This document shows positions 37,629-46,688 of a stretch of 55,063 nucleotides of DNA, piece after piece. The notes beneath the pieces are model-generated. The model saw nothing but the letters and a program-made list of their open reading frames with translations. It did no database searches and was not told the origin of the DNA. Both the position numbers and the translations under genes were made by a program. Where the stretch lies: NCBI RefSeq assembly GCF_002869965.1, contig NZ_PEBS01000038.1, positions 1-55,063 of the forward strand, in the 5' to 3' direction. The stretch's first letter is position 1. Each line of letters starts with the position of its first letter. Origin of the DNA: Janthinobacterium sp. ROICE36. Its GTDB lineage: Bacteria; Pseudomonadota; Gammaproteobacteria; Burkholderiales; Burkholderiaceae_D.

Positions 37629-38969
37629 TCAGGCTCCGATGACTGTGTTGAAGACGGCCAGCGTCTGCTGGCCCAGGCCTGCGATTTCTGCGTCGTCGAG
37701 GATGTATGGCGGCATCAGGTAGACGGTGGAACCGATGGGGCGCATCAGGAGTTCATGTTCCAGCGCCGTGCTGAAGAAGCGGCGCGAAAAATCGGGCGCC
37801 GCATCGATGGCGTCAAAGGCCCAGATCATGCCGTGCTGGCGGAAGTGTTTTACTTTTTCATGCTGCGCCAGCGGCGCCAGGGCGCGCGTGATCTTGGCGG
37901 CGCGTTCCCGGTTGGCCACCAGCACATCGTCTTCCGCGAAAATCGACAGGGTCGCCAGCGCCGCGCGGCAGGCCAGCGGGTTGCCCGTGTACGAGTGCGA
38001 ATGCAAAAAGCCGCGCCGCACGTCGGTACTGTAGAACGCCTGGTAGATGTCTTCGCGCGTCATCACCAGCGATAAAGGCAGGTAGCCGCCGCTGATGCCC
38101 TTCGACAGGCAGACGAAGTCGGGCCAGATGCCGGCCTGTTCGCAGGCGAAGAAGGTGCCCGTGCGGCCGCAGCCGACGGCGATTTCATCGAGGATCAAGT
38201 GGACTTGATAGCGGTCGCACAGGGCGCGCACCAGCGACAGGTACAAGGGGTCGTGCATGGCCATGCCGGTGGCGCACTGCACCAGCGGCTCGATGATGAT
38301 GGCGGCGATTTTGTCGGCCTTCTGCTGGAAAAGCCGTTCCACTTCAAAGGCGGCGCGGCGCGCCACGTCTTGCGCCGATTCGCCTTCGACTGCCTGGCGG
38401 AAGTCGGGCGACATCACCGTCTGCGAGGCGCGCAGCAAGGGGCCATAGGCATCCTTGAACAGGGCGACATCGGTCACGGCCAGCGCGCCGATGGTTTCGC
38501 CGTGGTAGCTGCCTTTCAGGCAGACGAATTCCTGCTTTTCACTTTTGCCACTGTTGCGCCAGGCGTGAAAGCTCATTTTCAGGGCGATTTCCACGGCCGA
38601 TGCCCCGTCGGAGGCGTAAAAGCTGTGACCGAGCACGCCGTTGGTGAGCGCGGAGAGCTTTTCCGACAGTTCGACCACCGGTTCATGCGTGAACCCGGCC
38701 AGCATGGCGTGTTCCAGGCGGTCCAGTTGGTCCTTCAGTTCCGCATTGATGCGCGGATTGGCATGGCCGAACAGGTTCACCCACCAGGAGCTGATGGCGT
38801 CCAGGTAGCGTCGGCCTTCGTGGTCGTACAGCCAGGCGCCGCGGCCGTGGCTGACGGGGATGAGCGGAACGCTGTTGTTGCCATGCGCGTGATGCTGCAT
38901 TTGCGTGCAAGGGTGCCACACGCTGCGCAGACTGCGTTCGACCCAGCCCGATTGTTTTTCTGCTTTCAA
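37629..38969 (-). CDS. bioA: Adenosylmethionine-8-amino-7-oxononanoate aminotransferase BioA
   Basis: BioA converts KAPA to DAPA with SAM as amino donor. The 446-residue PLP enzyme has [11 protein letters not shown] near the start, [15 protein letters not shown], the [11 protein letters not shown] motif, [14 protein letters not shown] and the catalytic lysine in CLSKGISGG. The best start is TTG at 38967-38969 with GGAG 5 nt upstream; no ATG is available near the conserved N-terminus. It lies 19 nt after the liuC stop. Confidence 0.95.
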   Translation of the reverse strand: MKAEKQSGWVERSLRSVWHPCTQMQHHAHGNNSVPLIPVSHGRGAWLYDHEGRRYLDAISSWWVNLFGHANPRINAELKDQLDRLEHAMLAGFTHEPVVELSEKLSALTNGVLGHSFYASDGASAVEIALKMSFHAWRNSGKSEKQEFVCLKGSYHGETIGALAVTDVALFKDAYGPLLRASQTVMSPDFRQAVEGESAQDVARRAAFEVERLFQQKADKIAAIIIEPLVQCATGMAMHDPLYLSLVRALCDRYQVHLILDEIAVGCGRTGTFFACEQAGIWPDFVCLSKGISGGYLPLSLVMTREDIYQAFYSTDVRRGFLHSHSYTGNPLACRAALATLSIFAEDDVLVANRERAAKITRALAPLAQHEKVKHFRQHGMIWAFDAIDAAPDFSRRFFSTALEHELLMRPIGSTVYLMPPYILDDAEIAGLGQQTLAVFNTVIGA

Positions 38970-38988
38970 AACTGCTCCAATGATATTG

Positions 38989-39777
38989 CTAGCCCATGAG
39001 CCAACTCGGCTTGCGCTTGTCGAGGAAGGATTGCACGCCTTCGCGTCCCTGCTCCGAGGCGCGGATCTGCGCGATGCGCTCGGCGGTATCGGCCAGCAGC
39101 GCGTCGTCGACCGGCTGGCCGGCGATCTCGCGCACCAGCGTTTTCGCTTGCGCCACGGCGTGCGGGCTGTTGCCCGTCAGCGCTTTCAGCACGTCAAAAG
39201 TTTTCGCGTCCAGTGCGTTTGCTGCGACTACCTCGTGGGCAAAGCCGATGCGCAGCGCTTCGTGGGCGGAGAATCGCTCGGCGGTCAGGCAATAGCGGCG
39301 TGCCGCGTTTTCGCCCATGGCCTTGATGACATACGGTGAAATAGTGGCCGGGATCAGTCCCAGCCGCACTTCGCTCAGGCAGAAATGCACGTCTTCCGCA
39401 ACCAGAATGATATCGCATGCGGCGACCAGGCCCATGCCACCCGCATAGCAGTCGCCCTGGATCTTTGCCACCACGGGCTTGGGACACAGGTAAATCGTGC
39501 GCAGCATCTGCGCCAGTTGCAGCGCGTCGGCCTGGTTTTCGGCATGCGTGTAGCCGGCCATCTTCTTCATCCAGTGCAAGTCCGCGCCGGCGCAAAAGGC
39601 CGCGCCGTTCGCCGCCAGCACGATGGCGCGCACCATCTCGCTGCGTCCCAGGCCCTCGAAGGCGCGCGCCAGTTCGGCGATCGTCGTCTCGTTGAAGGCA
39701 TTGCGCACATCCGGGCGGTTCAGGGTCACGGTGGCGACATTGCCCTCGATGACCAGCTTTAAGGTTTCAAATTCCAT
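38989..39777 (-). CDS. liuC: Methylglutaconyl-CoA hydratase (enoyl-CoA hydratase family)
   Basis: A 262-residue crotonase-family enzyme with the oxyanion segments NGAAFCAGADLHWM and IQGDCYAGGMGLVAACD and the catalytic glutamate region SEVRLGLIPATISPYV. Between liuB and bioA, it most likely hydrates 3-methylglutaconyl-CoA to HMG-CoA. SD AGGGAG; 21 nt after liuB. Confidence 0.92.
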   Translation of the reverse strand: MEFETLKLVIEGNVATVTLNRPDVRNAFNETTIAELARAFEGLGRSEMVRAIVLAANGAAFCAGADLHWMKKMAGYTHAENQADALQLAQMLRTIYLCPKPVVAKIQGDCYAGGMGLVAACDIILVAEDVHFCLSEVRLGLIPATISPYVIKAMGENAARRYCLTAERFSAHEALRIGFAHEVVAANALDAKTFDVLKALTGNSPHAVAQAKTLVREIAGQPVDDALLADTAERIAQIRASEQGREGVQSFLDKRKPSWLMG

Positions 39778-39798
39778 TCTTTTCTCCCTGAATGCCGC

Positions 39799-41421
39799 TT
39801 ACATACGAAACACGCCGAACTTCGTGTCCGGGATTTCCGCGTTCAAGGCGGCCGACAGGCCCAGGCCCAGCACCATGCGGGTGTCGGCCGGGTCGATCAC
39901 GCCATCGTCCCACAGGCGCGCGGTGGCGTAGTACGGGTGGCCCTGGTGTTCGTATTGATCCTTGATCGGCTGCTTGAAGGCGGCTTCTTCTTCCGCGCTC
40001 CACTCGCCGCCCTTGCCCTCGATGCCGTCGCGCTTGACCGTGGCCAGCACGGACGCCGCCTGGTCGCCGCCCATGACGGAAATGCGCGCATTCGGCCACA
40101 TCCACATGAAGCGGGGAGAAAACGCGCGGCCGCACATGCCGTAGTTGCCGGCGCCGAAGCTGCCGCCGATGATCACCGTGAATTTTGGCACGGCCGCCGT
40201 GGCCACGGCCGTCACCATCTTGGCGCCATTGCGGGCGATGCCCTCGTTTTCGTACTTGCGGCCGACCATGAATCCGGTGATGTTTTGCAGGAAGACCAAG
40301 GGGATCTTGCGCTGGCAGCACAGTTCAATGAAATGCGTGCCTTTCAGCGCCGATTCGGAGAACAAGATGCCGTTATTGGCGATGATGCCCACTTTGACGC
40401 CATAGATATGCGCAAAGCCGCAGATCAGGGTGGTGCCGTAGCGGGCCTTGAATTCGTCGAAATCGCTGCCGTCGACGATGCGCGCGATGACTTCCCTCAC
40501 ATCGAAGGGTTTGCGCGTATCGACGGGGATCACGCCATACAGTTCCTGCGTCGGGTATGCCGGCTCGACGGACTCGCGCAGCGCCATCTGCTGCGGCTTG
40601 CTGCGGTTCAGGTTAGAAACGATGGTGCGCGCCAGCGACAGCGCGTGCAAGTCGTTCTGCGCCAGGTGGTCGACTACGCCGGACAAGCGCGTATGCACGT
40701 CGCCGCCGCCCAGGTCTTCGGCCGTCACCACTTCGCCCGTGGCCGCTTTCACCAGTGGCGGGCCGCCAAGGAAAATCGTGCCCTGCTCCTTGACGATGAT
40801 CGATTCGTCGCTCATGGCCGGTACATACGCGCCGCCCGCCGTGCAAGAACCCATCACCACGGCGATTTGCGGGATGCCCTTGGCCGACAGGTTCGCCTGG
40901 TTGTAGAAGATACGGCCGAAATGGTCGCGATCGGGGAAGACGTCGTCCTGGTTCGGCAGGTTGGCACCGCCCGAATCGACCAGGTAAATGCAGGGCAAGT
41001 TGTTCTGGTCGGCGATTTCCTGGGCGCGCAAATGCTTTTTCACCGTCATCGGGTAATAGGTGCCGCCCTTGACGGTGGCGTCGTTACACACGATGACGCA
41101 TTCCTGGCCCGAGACGCGGCCGATGCCGGTGATGATGCCGGCGGAAGGCGCCGCATCGACGCCCTTGGCGTCCTGGTACATGGCGTAGGCCGCCATCTGG
41201 GAAAATTCGAGGAAGGGCGTGCCGGGATCGAGCAGCATCTGCACGCGGTCGCGCGGCAGCAGTTTTCCGCGCGCCAGGTGCTTGGCGGCGGCCGCTTCGC
41301 CGCCGCCGGCCGCGATTTTCTCGACCTTGTCGCGCAAATCGTCGACGATGGCTTGCATGGCCGCGGCATTGGCCTTGAAATCTTCACTGCGCGGATTGAG
41401 TTTGCTTTCGATGTGCGGCAT
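39799..41421 (-). CDS. liuB: Methylcrotonyl-CoA carboxylase carboxyltransferase beta subunit
   Basis: A 540-residue carboxyltransferase subunit. The N-domain begins at [16 protein letters not shown]; the acyl-CoA and biotin sites include [36 protein letters not shown] and [15 protein letters not shown], typical of the MCC rather than PCC type. SD AAGGAAG. It is the first recognisable liu gene of the block. liuA (isovaleryl-CoA dehydrogenase) and liuR are not in the window. Confidence 0.95.
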   Translation of the reverse strand: MPHIESKLNPRSEDFKANAAAMQAIVDDLRDKVEKIAAGGGEAAAAKHLARGKLLPRDRVQMLLDPGTPFLEFSQMAAYAMYQDAKGVDAAPSAGIITGIGRVSGQECVIVCNDATVKGGTYYPMTVKKHLRAQEIADQNNLPCIYLVDSGGANLPNQDDVFPDRDHFGRIFYNQANLSAKGIPQIAVVMGSCTAGGAYVPAMSDESIIVKEQGTIFLGGPPLVKAATGEVVTAEDLGGGDVHTRLSGVVDHLAQNDLHALSLARTIVSNLNRSKPQQMALRESVEPAYPTQELYGVIPVDTRKPFDVREVIARIVDGSDFDEFKARYGTTLICGFAHIYGVKVGIIANNGILFSESALKGTHFIELCCQRKIPLVFLQNITGFMVGRKYENEGIARNGAKMVTAVATAAVPKFTVIIGGSFGAGNYGMCGRAFSPRFMWMWPNARISVMGGDQAASVLATVKRDGIEGKGGEWSAEEEAAFKQPIKDQYEHQGHPYYATARLWDDGVIDPADTRMVLGLGLSAALNAEIPDTKFGVFRM

Positions 41422-41461
41422 TGTGCTTCCTTTTTATGATCGCCCGGTCTCTCGGGTCGCG

Positions 41462-41911
41462 CTATTCGGGAAAACTGCCGTCGAGATAAAACCAGCGCAG
41501 GGCGCCACCGCCCTCTTGCGCCTCGCGCACGAAGCGGCTCACTTCATGCAGGCGGTGCGCGCGGCCGTTGACCTTGTAGCGGGCCACGAATTCCACGCTG
41601 TCGCGGTGTATCTCTTCGGCTTGATAGTCTGATTCTGCTTTACGTTGACGTAAACGTAAAGCAGATTTTACCTCAAGTCCCAGCCAGTGGACTTTTTCTT
41701 CTTCCGCAAATAAAGCGTCGGTGGGACGGGTGCTGGCGTGCCAGGTGGCGCGCAGATAGGCTTCATCGCGCAAGGTAAACGCCGTGTAGCGCGAGCGCAT
41801 CAGGGCTTCGGCCGTGGGCGGCAAGGCATCGCCCGCGATATACGGGCCGCAGCAACTGGCGTAGGAGGCGCCGCCACAGGGGCAGGCGGCAGATGTCGAG
41901 GGTGTGGGCAT
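41462..41911 (-). CDS. ychJ: YchJ family SEC-C metal-binding protein carrying a palindromic insert
   Basis: A 149-residue YchJ/UPF0225 protein. The N-terminal zinc motif (CPCGGASYASCCGPY) and the core (EALMRSRYTAF, YLRATWH, WLGLEV, VEFVARYKVNG, SRFVRE, WFYLDG) match the family. Between WLGLEV and VEFVARY there is a Lys/Arg/Gln-rich stretch (about residues 82-106) longer than in E. coli YchJ and coded by AT-richer DNA with a perfect palindrome. E. coli YchJ also has a C-terminal SEC-C copy, absent here. The longer open frame upstream is rejected: the ATG at 41911 gives the family start. Confidence 0.85.
   Translation of the reverse strand: MPTPSTSAACPCGGASYASCCGPYIAGDALPPTAEALMRSRYTAFTLRDEAYLRATWHASTRPTDALFAEEEKVHWLGLEVKSALRLRQRKAESDYQAEEIHRDSVEFVARYKVNGRAHRLHEVSRFVREAQEGGGALRWFYLDGSFPE
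41634..41665. repeat. Perfect 12-bp inverted repeat inside ychJ
   Basis: TCTGCTTTACGT (41634-41645) and ACGTAAAGCAGA (41654-41665) flank an 8-nt spacer TGACGTAA. The element is in frame within ychJ, AT-richer than the surrounding gene, and coincides with an extra peptide relative to E. coli YchJ. Confidence 0.9.
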
Positions 41912-41988
41912 GCGCTGGCAAACAGGGAACAGGAAAGTCCCGCAATTATCCGCCATAACGGCGGCGCCGGTCGCCGCCGCTGGTCCGC

Positions 41989-43236
41989 CTATTTTCTGGG
42001 ATGGAGGAAGTCCAGCGCAAACGGCGGCGCCTTGCCGGCCATGAGGTCGGCGAGGATGCGCGCCGTGCCGGCGGCGAAGGTAAAACCCAGCGGGCCATGG
42101 CCCACGTTGAGCCACAGATTGGCGTACTTGCTGGCGCCCACCAGCGGCGCGCTGTTCGGCGTGGCGGGGCGCAGGCCGGCCCAGGCCGTGGCCTGCTCGT
42201 AATCGGCGCCGTGCGGCATGGCTTCGCGCGCCAGCCGCGTCAGGCCGGCGATGCGGTTCCAATCGATGCTGTTGTCGGCGCCCACCATGTCGACCATGGC
42301 GGCCACGCGCAAGTCGCCACCGATGCGCGCATACAGCACCTTGCGTTCGAAATCCGTGATGCTGATCTCGGGCGCGCGGTCTTGCGCGCGGATGGGCGCC
42401 GTCAGGCTGTAGCCTTTCAAGGGATACAGGGGCAGGTAGATGGCCGCCGTGGCGGCCAGGTCGCGGCTCTGGATGCCGGCTGCCAGCACGTAGTGGTCCG
42501 CTTCCAGCAAGCCCAGGCTGGTGTCGACGCCCGCGATCTTGCCATTGCGCGTGACGAGGCGGCGCGCCTCGCCTTTTAACAGGAGTGAACAATTCGGGTG
42601 CTGCAGCAGGCGCGCTTCCAGCGCCAGGCAAAAGGCGTGGCAATCGGCCACCGCTTCGCCCTCGGTAAAGATGCCGCCCGCCAGGGAACCCTGCAGGGCG
42701 GCCAGCGCCGGTTCGCGCTGCACCGCTTCTGCGGGAGACAAGACCATGCGCGCCTCTTCCGACTCGGGCCGGGCCACGGCCCGCTGAAAGATGGCCGGCG
42801 AACGATAGACGATGAGCTTGCCCGCATCGCGCCAGGCATACGCTTCGGGCGGCACGGTCAGTTCCAGCTGCGCCATGCCGGCGCGGCTCCATTCGCCCAG
42901 TTGCAGCAGCTTGGCCGTCGTGCGGGCATTGCTGGCGCTGTTGCAATTGCGCAGGAAACTGGCCATCCAGCGCCATTGGCGCCAGTCCGCTTCGGGACGG
43001 AAGCGCAGCGGGCCATCTTTCTGCAGCAGCCATTGCAGGGCTTTGAAGGGCACGCCCGCGTCCGCCAGCGGCGCCACATAGCGATAACTGAGCTGGCCGC
43101 CATTGCGGTAGCTGGCGGCAACCGCCACCTGTTCATTGCGTTCCAGTACCGTGACCTTGTAGCCGGCCTCGGCCAGCCACCAGGCCGATGTCAGACCGAC
43201 GACGCCGCCGCCGATGATGATGACTTGTTGCTGCAT
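41989..43236 (-). CDS. dadA: FAD-dependent D-amino-acid dehydrogenase DadA
   Basis: DadA oxidises D-amino acids (D-alanine) to 2-oxo acids at the inner membrane. The 415-residue flavoprotein has the dinucleotide-binding motif VIIIGGGVVGLTSAWWL at the N-terminus, ASYRNGGQLSYRY, YPLKGYSLT and the C-terminal AWAGLRPATPNSAPLVG and GHGPLGFTFAAGTA signatures. The start at 43236 has GAGG as SD. Next to a peptidoglycan-recycling cluster it may consume D-alanine released from muropeptides. Confidence 0.92.
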   Translation of the reverse strand: MQQQVIIIGGGVVGLTSAWWLAEAGYKVTVLERNEQVAVAASYRNGGQLSYRYVAPLADAGVPFKALQWLLQKDGPLRFRPEADWRQWRWMASFLRNCNSASNARTTAKLLQLGEWSRAGMAQLELTVPPEAYAWRDAGKLIVYRSPAIFQRAVARPESEEARMVLSPAEAVQREPALAALQGSLAGGIFTEGEAVADCHAFCLALEARLLQHPNCSLLLKGEARRLVTRNGKIAGVDTSLGLLEADHYVLAAGIQSRDLAATAAIYLPLYPLKGYSLTAPIRAQDRAPEISITDFERKVLYARIGGDLRVAAMVDMVGADNSIDWNRIAGLTRLAREAMPHGADYEQATAWAGLRPATPNSAPLVGASKYANLWLNVGHGPLGFTFAAGTARILADLMAGKAPPFALDFLHPRK

Positions 43237-43366
43237 GTTGCCTCGCTGCGTTGCGCTCCCATGGTGCGGGAGCATTCGGTGAGTGCTTAGAGGCTGGTCG
43301 TTCAGGGAGCCAATGAAACATCATGGTGCAGCCATAACTTTCAGGAATGCACTATTTCAGTGCAAA

Positions 43367-44686
43367 TTATTCATGCTTGTCAATCGCACCACGGTATAAG
43401 GTGGTGAGTATCAATTCCTCGCTGCGCCCCATGGCGGAATACCTGCCCGGATAGCGCGCGGGATCGCTGCCCGTGCCGCCCACCAGCATCACCATGCCAT
43501 TCCTGTGCTTGAAATCGAGCACGAAGGCGGAGACGAGGCCATACGCGTCGCCCAGGTGGCCCACGGCCGTGAAGCTGGCGCCCTCGACCAGGCCGTTGCC
43601 CTGCCCCGCCACCGCATCGAACTGCTGGTTGCCCAGGCCCCAGGCGCGGTACAGGCCCTGTTCGCTGTTGCCATTGCCTCCAGCGGGCGCCAGCTGCCAT
43701 TGCCGGGCAAACATCAAGGCGATGCTGGCTGGCTGCAATAGCTGCTTGCCCTGATGGCGGCCACCATCGAGCAGCATCTGCATGACGGTGCCCAGTCCTG
43801 CGGCGGAGATGCGCAAGCCGCCCGTGGGACTGAAGACGGTGGCGTTGCTGCCAATCACATAGTTGGCCAGGCCGGCAGGCGGGTGCTGGTAATCATCATC
43901 GGCCTGGGCGATCCACGGCCCTTGCGGTTGCCAGATTTCCGTCTCCAGCGTGCGCTTGCGGTACAAGGTGGCCGTATTCGCCAGCTCTTCCTGAGAGAAG
44001 GCCGCCCGATGGTAGCCGCCGCGCACATCGAGGGGATCGAGCAGCAAACGCCGCATCAGCAAGTCGAAGCGCTCGCCCGTGACCTTTTCCATCACGGTGC
44101 CGATCACGCCCCAGTTGAGGTTGGAATATGTGAAGTAACTGCCGGGCGCCGCAGCTGCATCCCACATGAGGTCGCCGCCGGCCGTAAACACGTCGCGCAA
44201 GCTGCGTTCGGGGCCCCAGGCATAGCCGCCCGCGTCGCGCAGCGAGGAAGTATGGCTGAGCAGGCTGCGCAGGGTCAGCGCTTGTTGGGGGAAATGCGGG
44301 TTGCGCAGGGAAAAGCCCAGATAGATGCCCACGTCCTGATCCAGGCTCAGCTTGCCCTGCTCGACCAGCCGCATCAGGCCCAGGGTGGTCATCATCTTCG
44401 ATACCGAGGCGATGCGAAACAGGGTGGCCGGCGTCACTGGCAAGTGCTGCGCCGGCGTGGCGCCGATGTGCCGGTAGCCAAATTGCTGTTGATACGACAC
44501 CTTGCCCTGACGAATGGCCAGCACGGACAGGCTGGCCAGCGGGTGAGCCGTATCCTCGACGATGGCCGACAGCGCCGCATCGAGCGGGCGCTGCTGGTCC
44601 TTGCCGCTACCGAGCGGAGCGGCAAGCACGCTCCAGGTCGTGCCCAGCAGCAGCAAGCCCAGTAAGCCCGTCATTTTATTCTGCAT
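43367..44686 (-). CDS. Beta-lactamase-family serine hydrolase (exported)
   Basis: A 439-residue class-C-like serine hydrolase with a signal peptide ending near VLAAP. The catalytic SxxK is S94-V-S-K97 and the second motif YSNLN (YxN) is present; a late GGTGSD lies in the KTG-like position. Possible activities are D-amino peptidase, DD-carboxypeptidase or esterase. True AmpC activity is not supported by length and motifs. It is divergent from the GntR regulator across an AT-rich 226-nt region. Confidence 0.85.
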   Translation of the reverse strand: MQNKMTGLLGLLLLGTTWSVLAAPLGSGKDQQRPLDAALSAIVEDTAHPLASLSVLAIRQGKVSYQQQFGYRHIGATPAQHLPVTPATLFRIASVSKMMTTLGLMRLVEQGKLSLDQDVGIYLGFSLRNPHFPQQALTLRSLLSHTSSLRDAGGYAWGPERSLRDVFTAGGDLMWDAAAAPGSYFTYSNLNWGVIGTVMEKVTGERFDLLMRRLLLDPLDVRGGYHRAAFSQEELANTATLYRKRTLETEIWQPQGPWIAQADDDYQHPPAGLANYVIGSNATVFSPTGGLRISAAGLGTVMQMLLDGGRHQGKQLLQPASIALMFARQWQLAPAGGNGNSEQGLYRAWGLGNQQFDAVAGQGNGLVEGASFTAVGHLGDAYGLVSAFVLDFKHRNGMVMLVGGTGSDPARYPGRYSAMGRSEELILTTLYRGAIDKHE

Positions 44687-44912
44687 ATTCCCTGTTTCTC
44701 GGTGTGGTGGAGGCATCGCCAGCATAGGGCGGGATGGTTTACTACGCCAATGAAAATTGCTTATTTATCTATAATGCAAAGCTATACCTACGGTAAAACA
44801 TTGTTTTTTTAAGTGTATAACCGTTATTTATGGTCATTTTCCATTTATTCATGGGTGGACGGGCTACGCGCAAGCGCCATCGCTATTACACTAGGAGGAC
44901 AAGGAGAACTGT
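44687..44912. promoter_or_regulatory. AT-rich divergent intergenic region before the recycling cluster
   Basis: This 226-nt region between the serine hydrolase and the GntR regulator is far more AT-rich than its surroundings. A TATAAT lies at 44770-44775 on the plus strand without a good -35 at 17 nt. The strong SD AAGGAG precedes the GntR start. It probably holds promoters for both genes and a GntR operator, but no clear palindrome could be assigned. Confidence 0.5.
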
Positions 44913-45662
44913 ATGAGCCAGACCAGCGTAGAACTCAAGGTCGATTTAAATGACAATTCGCCTTTATATATGCAGATCGCCCGCAAGCTGAGCGATGACG
45001 TACGCAACGGCCGCTACCAGGTAGACCAGGCCCTGCCCTCTGAACGTACCCTGTCCGAACTGCTCGACGTATCGCGCGTGACTGCCCGCAAGGCCATCGA
45101 CCAGCTCGTCGAGCAAGGCCTCGTCGTGCGCCGCCGTGGTTCGGGCAACTATATTGCCCCGCGCATCGAGCAGCCGCTGTCGAACCTGTCGAGCTTTTCC
45201 GAGCAGCTGCAGCAGCGCGGCTACCGCCCCGGCTCGCGCTGGCTCAAGCGCGAAGTCGTCATCGCCAGCAGCGATGAACAGCTGAGCCTGGGCCTGGCGC
45301 AGAACACGAAAGTGGCGCGCCTGGAGCGCCTGCGCCTGGCCGACGACGTGGTGATGGCGTATGAAGTGAGCGTGCTGCCCTTCAGCGTAGTGCCGGACCC
45401 GGCCGCCATGGGCGATTCGCTGTATGAATACTTGAGCAGCATCAAGAAGGCTCCCGTGCGCGCCTTGCAGCACATCCGCGCCATGAATGCGACGGACGTG
45501 CTGGCCAAGCAACTGGGCATCCCCGATGGCCAGGCCGTGCTGTTCATCACGCGCATCGCCTATCTGGAGTCGGGCGAAGCGGTGGAACTCACGCATTCGT
45601 ATTGCCGCAGCGATCATTACGATTTTGTTGCAGAGATGCGCCGCGCGCCAAGTCAACTGTAA
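44913..45662 (+). CDS. GntR/HutC-family regulator with UTRA domain (NagR-like)
   Basis: A 249-residue regulator: GntR winged helix (residues about 15-85; PLYMQIARKLSDDV, LPSERTLSELLDVSRVTARKAID) and a UTRA effector domain (about 95-245). NagR/YvoA-type members bind GlcNAc-6-P or GlcN-6-P. Its position directly ahead of murQ, whose product is GlcNAc-6-P, supports control of the recycling cluster. Autoregulation is likely but not visible. Confidence 0.88.
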   Translation: MSQTSVELKVDLNDNSPLYMQIARKLSDDVRNGRYQVDQALPSERTLSELLDVSRVTARKAIDQLVEQGLVVRRRGSGNYIAPRIEQPLSNLSSFSEQLQQRGYRPGSRWLKREVVIASSDEQLSLGLAQNTKVARLERLRLADDVVMAYEVSVLPFSVVPDPAAMGDSLYEYLSSIKKAPVRALQHIRAMNATDVLAKQLGIPDGQAVLFITRIAYLESGEAVELTHSYCRSDHYDFVAEMRRAPSQL

Positions 45663-45761
45663 ATACCCATAAGCTTCCGTTATGCCTGCACGCCAAGCTT
45701 TCATGGCTGATCTTGCACATCGGTATTAAACTGGTTTCACCTTCAACCATGTTCGAGAATC

Positions 45762-46643
45762 ATGTTGAAAACTGAAACCCCGAGCCGGCGGCATCCGGAT
45801 CTGGATCTGTACCCGGTGGAGCAATTGGTGGCGGCGCTGGTCGATGACCAGTTTTGGGCCGTCGAAGCCGTGCGGCTGGCGTCGCCGCAGATCGCGGCCG
45901 CCATCGCGGCTGCCCTGCCCCGTATCGCCGCTGGCGGACGCCTGTTGTATGTGGGCGCCGGCACGTCGGGTCGCCTTGGCGTACTCGACAGCGTTGAACT
46001 CAATCCCACGTTTTCCTGGCCGCCCGAGCGTGCTGTCGCCATCCTGGCCGGCGGCACGGGCGCCATGTTTGTGGCCGTCGAGGGGGCGGAAGATGATTTA
46101 TCGCAAGGCGAGCAGGATTTGCTGGCCCTGCAGCCGCAAGAAAATGATGTCGTGATTCTGCTGGCCGCGTCCGGCGCCACGCCCTATGTGCTGGGCGCGT
46201 TGCTGGCGGCGCGCAAGGCGGGCGCCCTGACCATCGGCATCGCCAACAATGTGGGCGCCCCCGTGACACACGAGGCGCAATGCGGCATCGTGCTCGATAC
46301 GGGCACGGAAGTCATTTCCGGCAGCACGCGCCTGAAGGCGGGCACGGCGCAAAAAATCACCCTGAACACGATTTCCAGCGCCCTGATGGTGGGTTTGCAT
46401 AAAACTTACGGAAACTTGATGGTAGACTTGAAGCCGACCAACGCCAAGCTGATCTGGCGGGCGGTGCGTCTGACCATGCATGCCACCGGCGCCAGCGAGG
46501 CGCAGGCCAGGACCGTGCTCGAGCAGTGCCACTATCACGTCAACGTGGCGATTGTTGCCTTGATAAAAAAAATCAATACAAACCAGGCACAGGCATTGTT
46601 GGCCGGCGCGGACGGCAGTGTGCGGGCGGCACTGGCGGCGTGA
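45762..46643 (+). CDS. murQ: N-acetylmuramic acid 6-phosphate etherase MurQ
   Basis: MurQ cleaves the lactyl ether of MurNAc-6-P to yield GlcNAc-6-P and D-lactate. The 293-residue SIS protein has GRLLYVGAGTSGRLGVLDS, ELNPTFSW, LAASGATPYVLGAL and STRLKAGTAQKITLN with MurQ-specific residues. Start after GAGAA. It precedes the AmpG-like transporter by 45 nt. Confidence 0.96.
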   Translation: MLKTETPSRRHPDLDLYPVEQLVAALVDDQFWAVEAVRLASPQIAAAIAAALPRIAAGGRLLYVGAGTSGRLGVLDSVELNPTFSWPPERAVAILAGGTGAMFVAVEGAEDDLSQGEQDLLALQPQENDVVILLAASGATPYVLGALLAARKAGALTIGIANNVGAPVTHEAQCGIVLDTGTEVISGSTRLKAGTAQKITLNTISSALMVGLHKTYGNLMVDLKPTNAKLIWRAVRLTMHATGASEAQARTVLEQCHYHVNVAIVALIKKINTNQAQALLAGADGSVRAALAA

Positions 46644-46688
46644 TCCGATGGCGCGGCATTCTTCTGTCTGGGAGACAAAGAAGGATGT

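Noticed and set aside
41422..41461. BirA or biotin-riboswitch control ahead of the liu-bio block
   Set aside because: The 40-nt gap shows no BirA operator-like palindrome, and no room exists before bioA.
41462..43033. A 523-residue open frame extending ychJ upstream
   Set aside because: The extra part is an out-of-frame shadow of dadA; the family start is the ATG at 41911.
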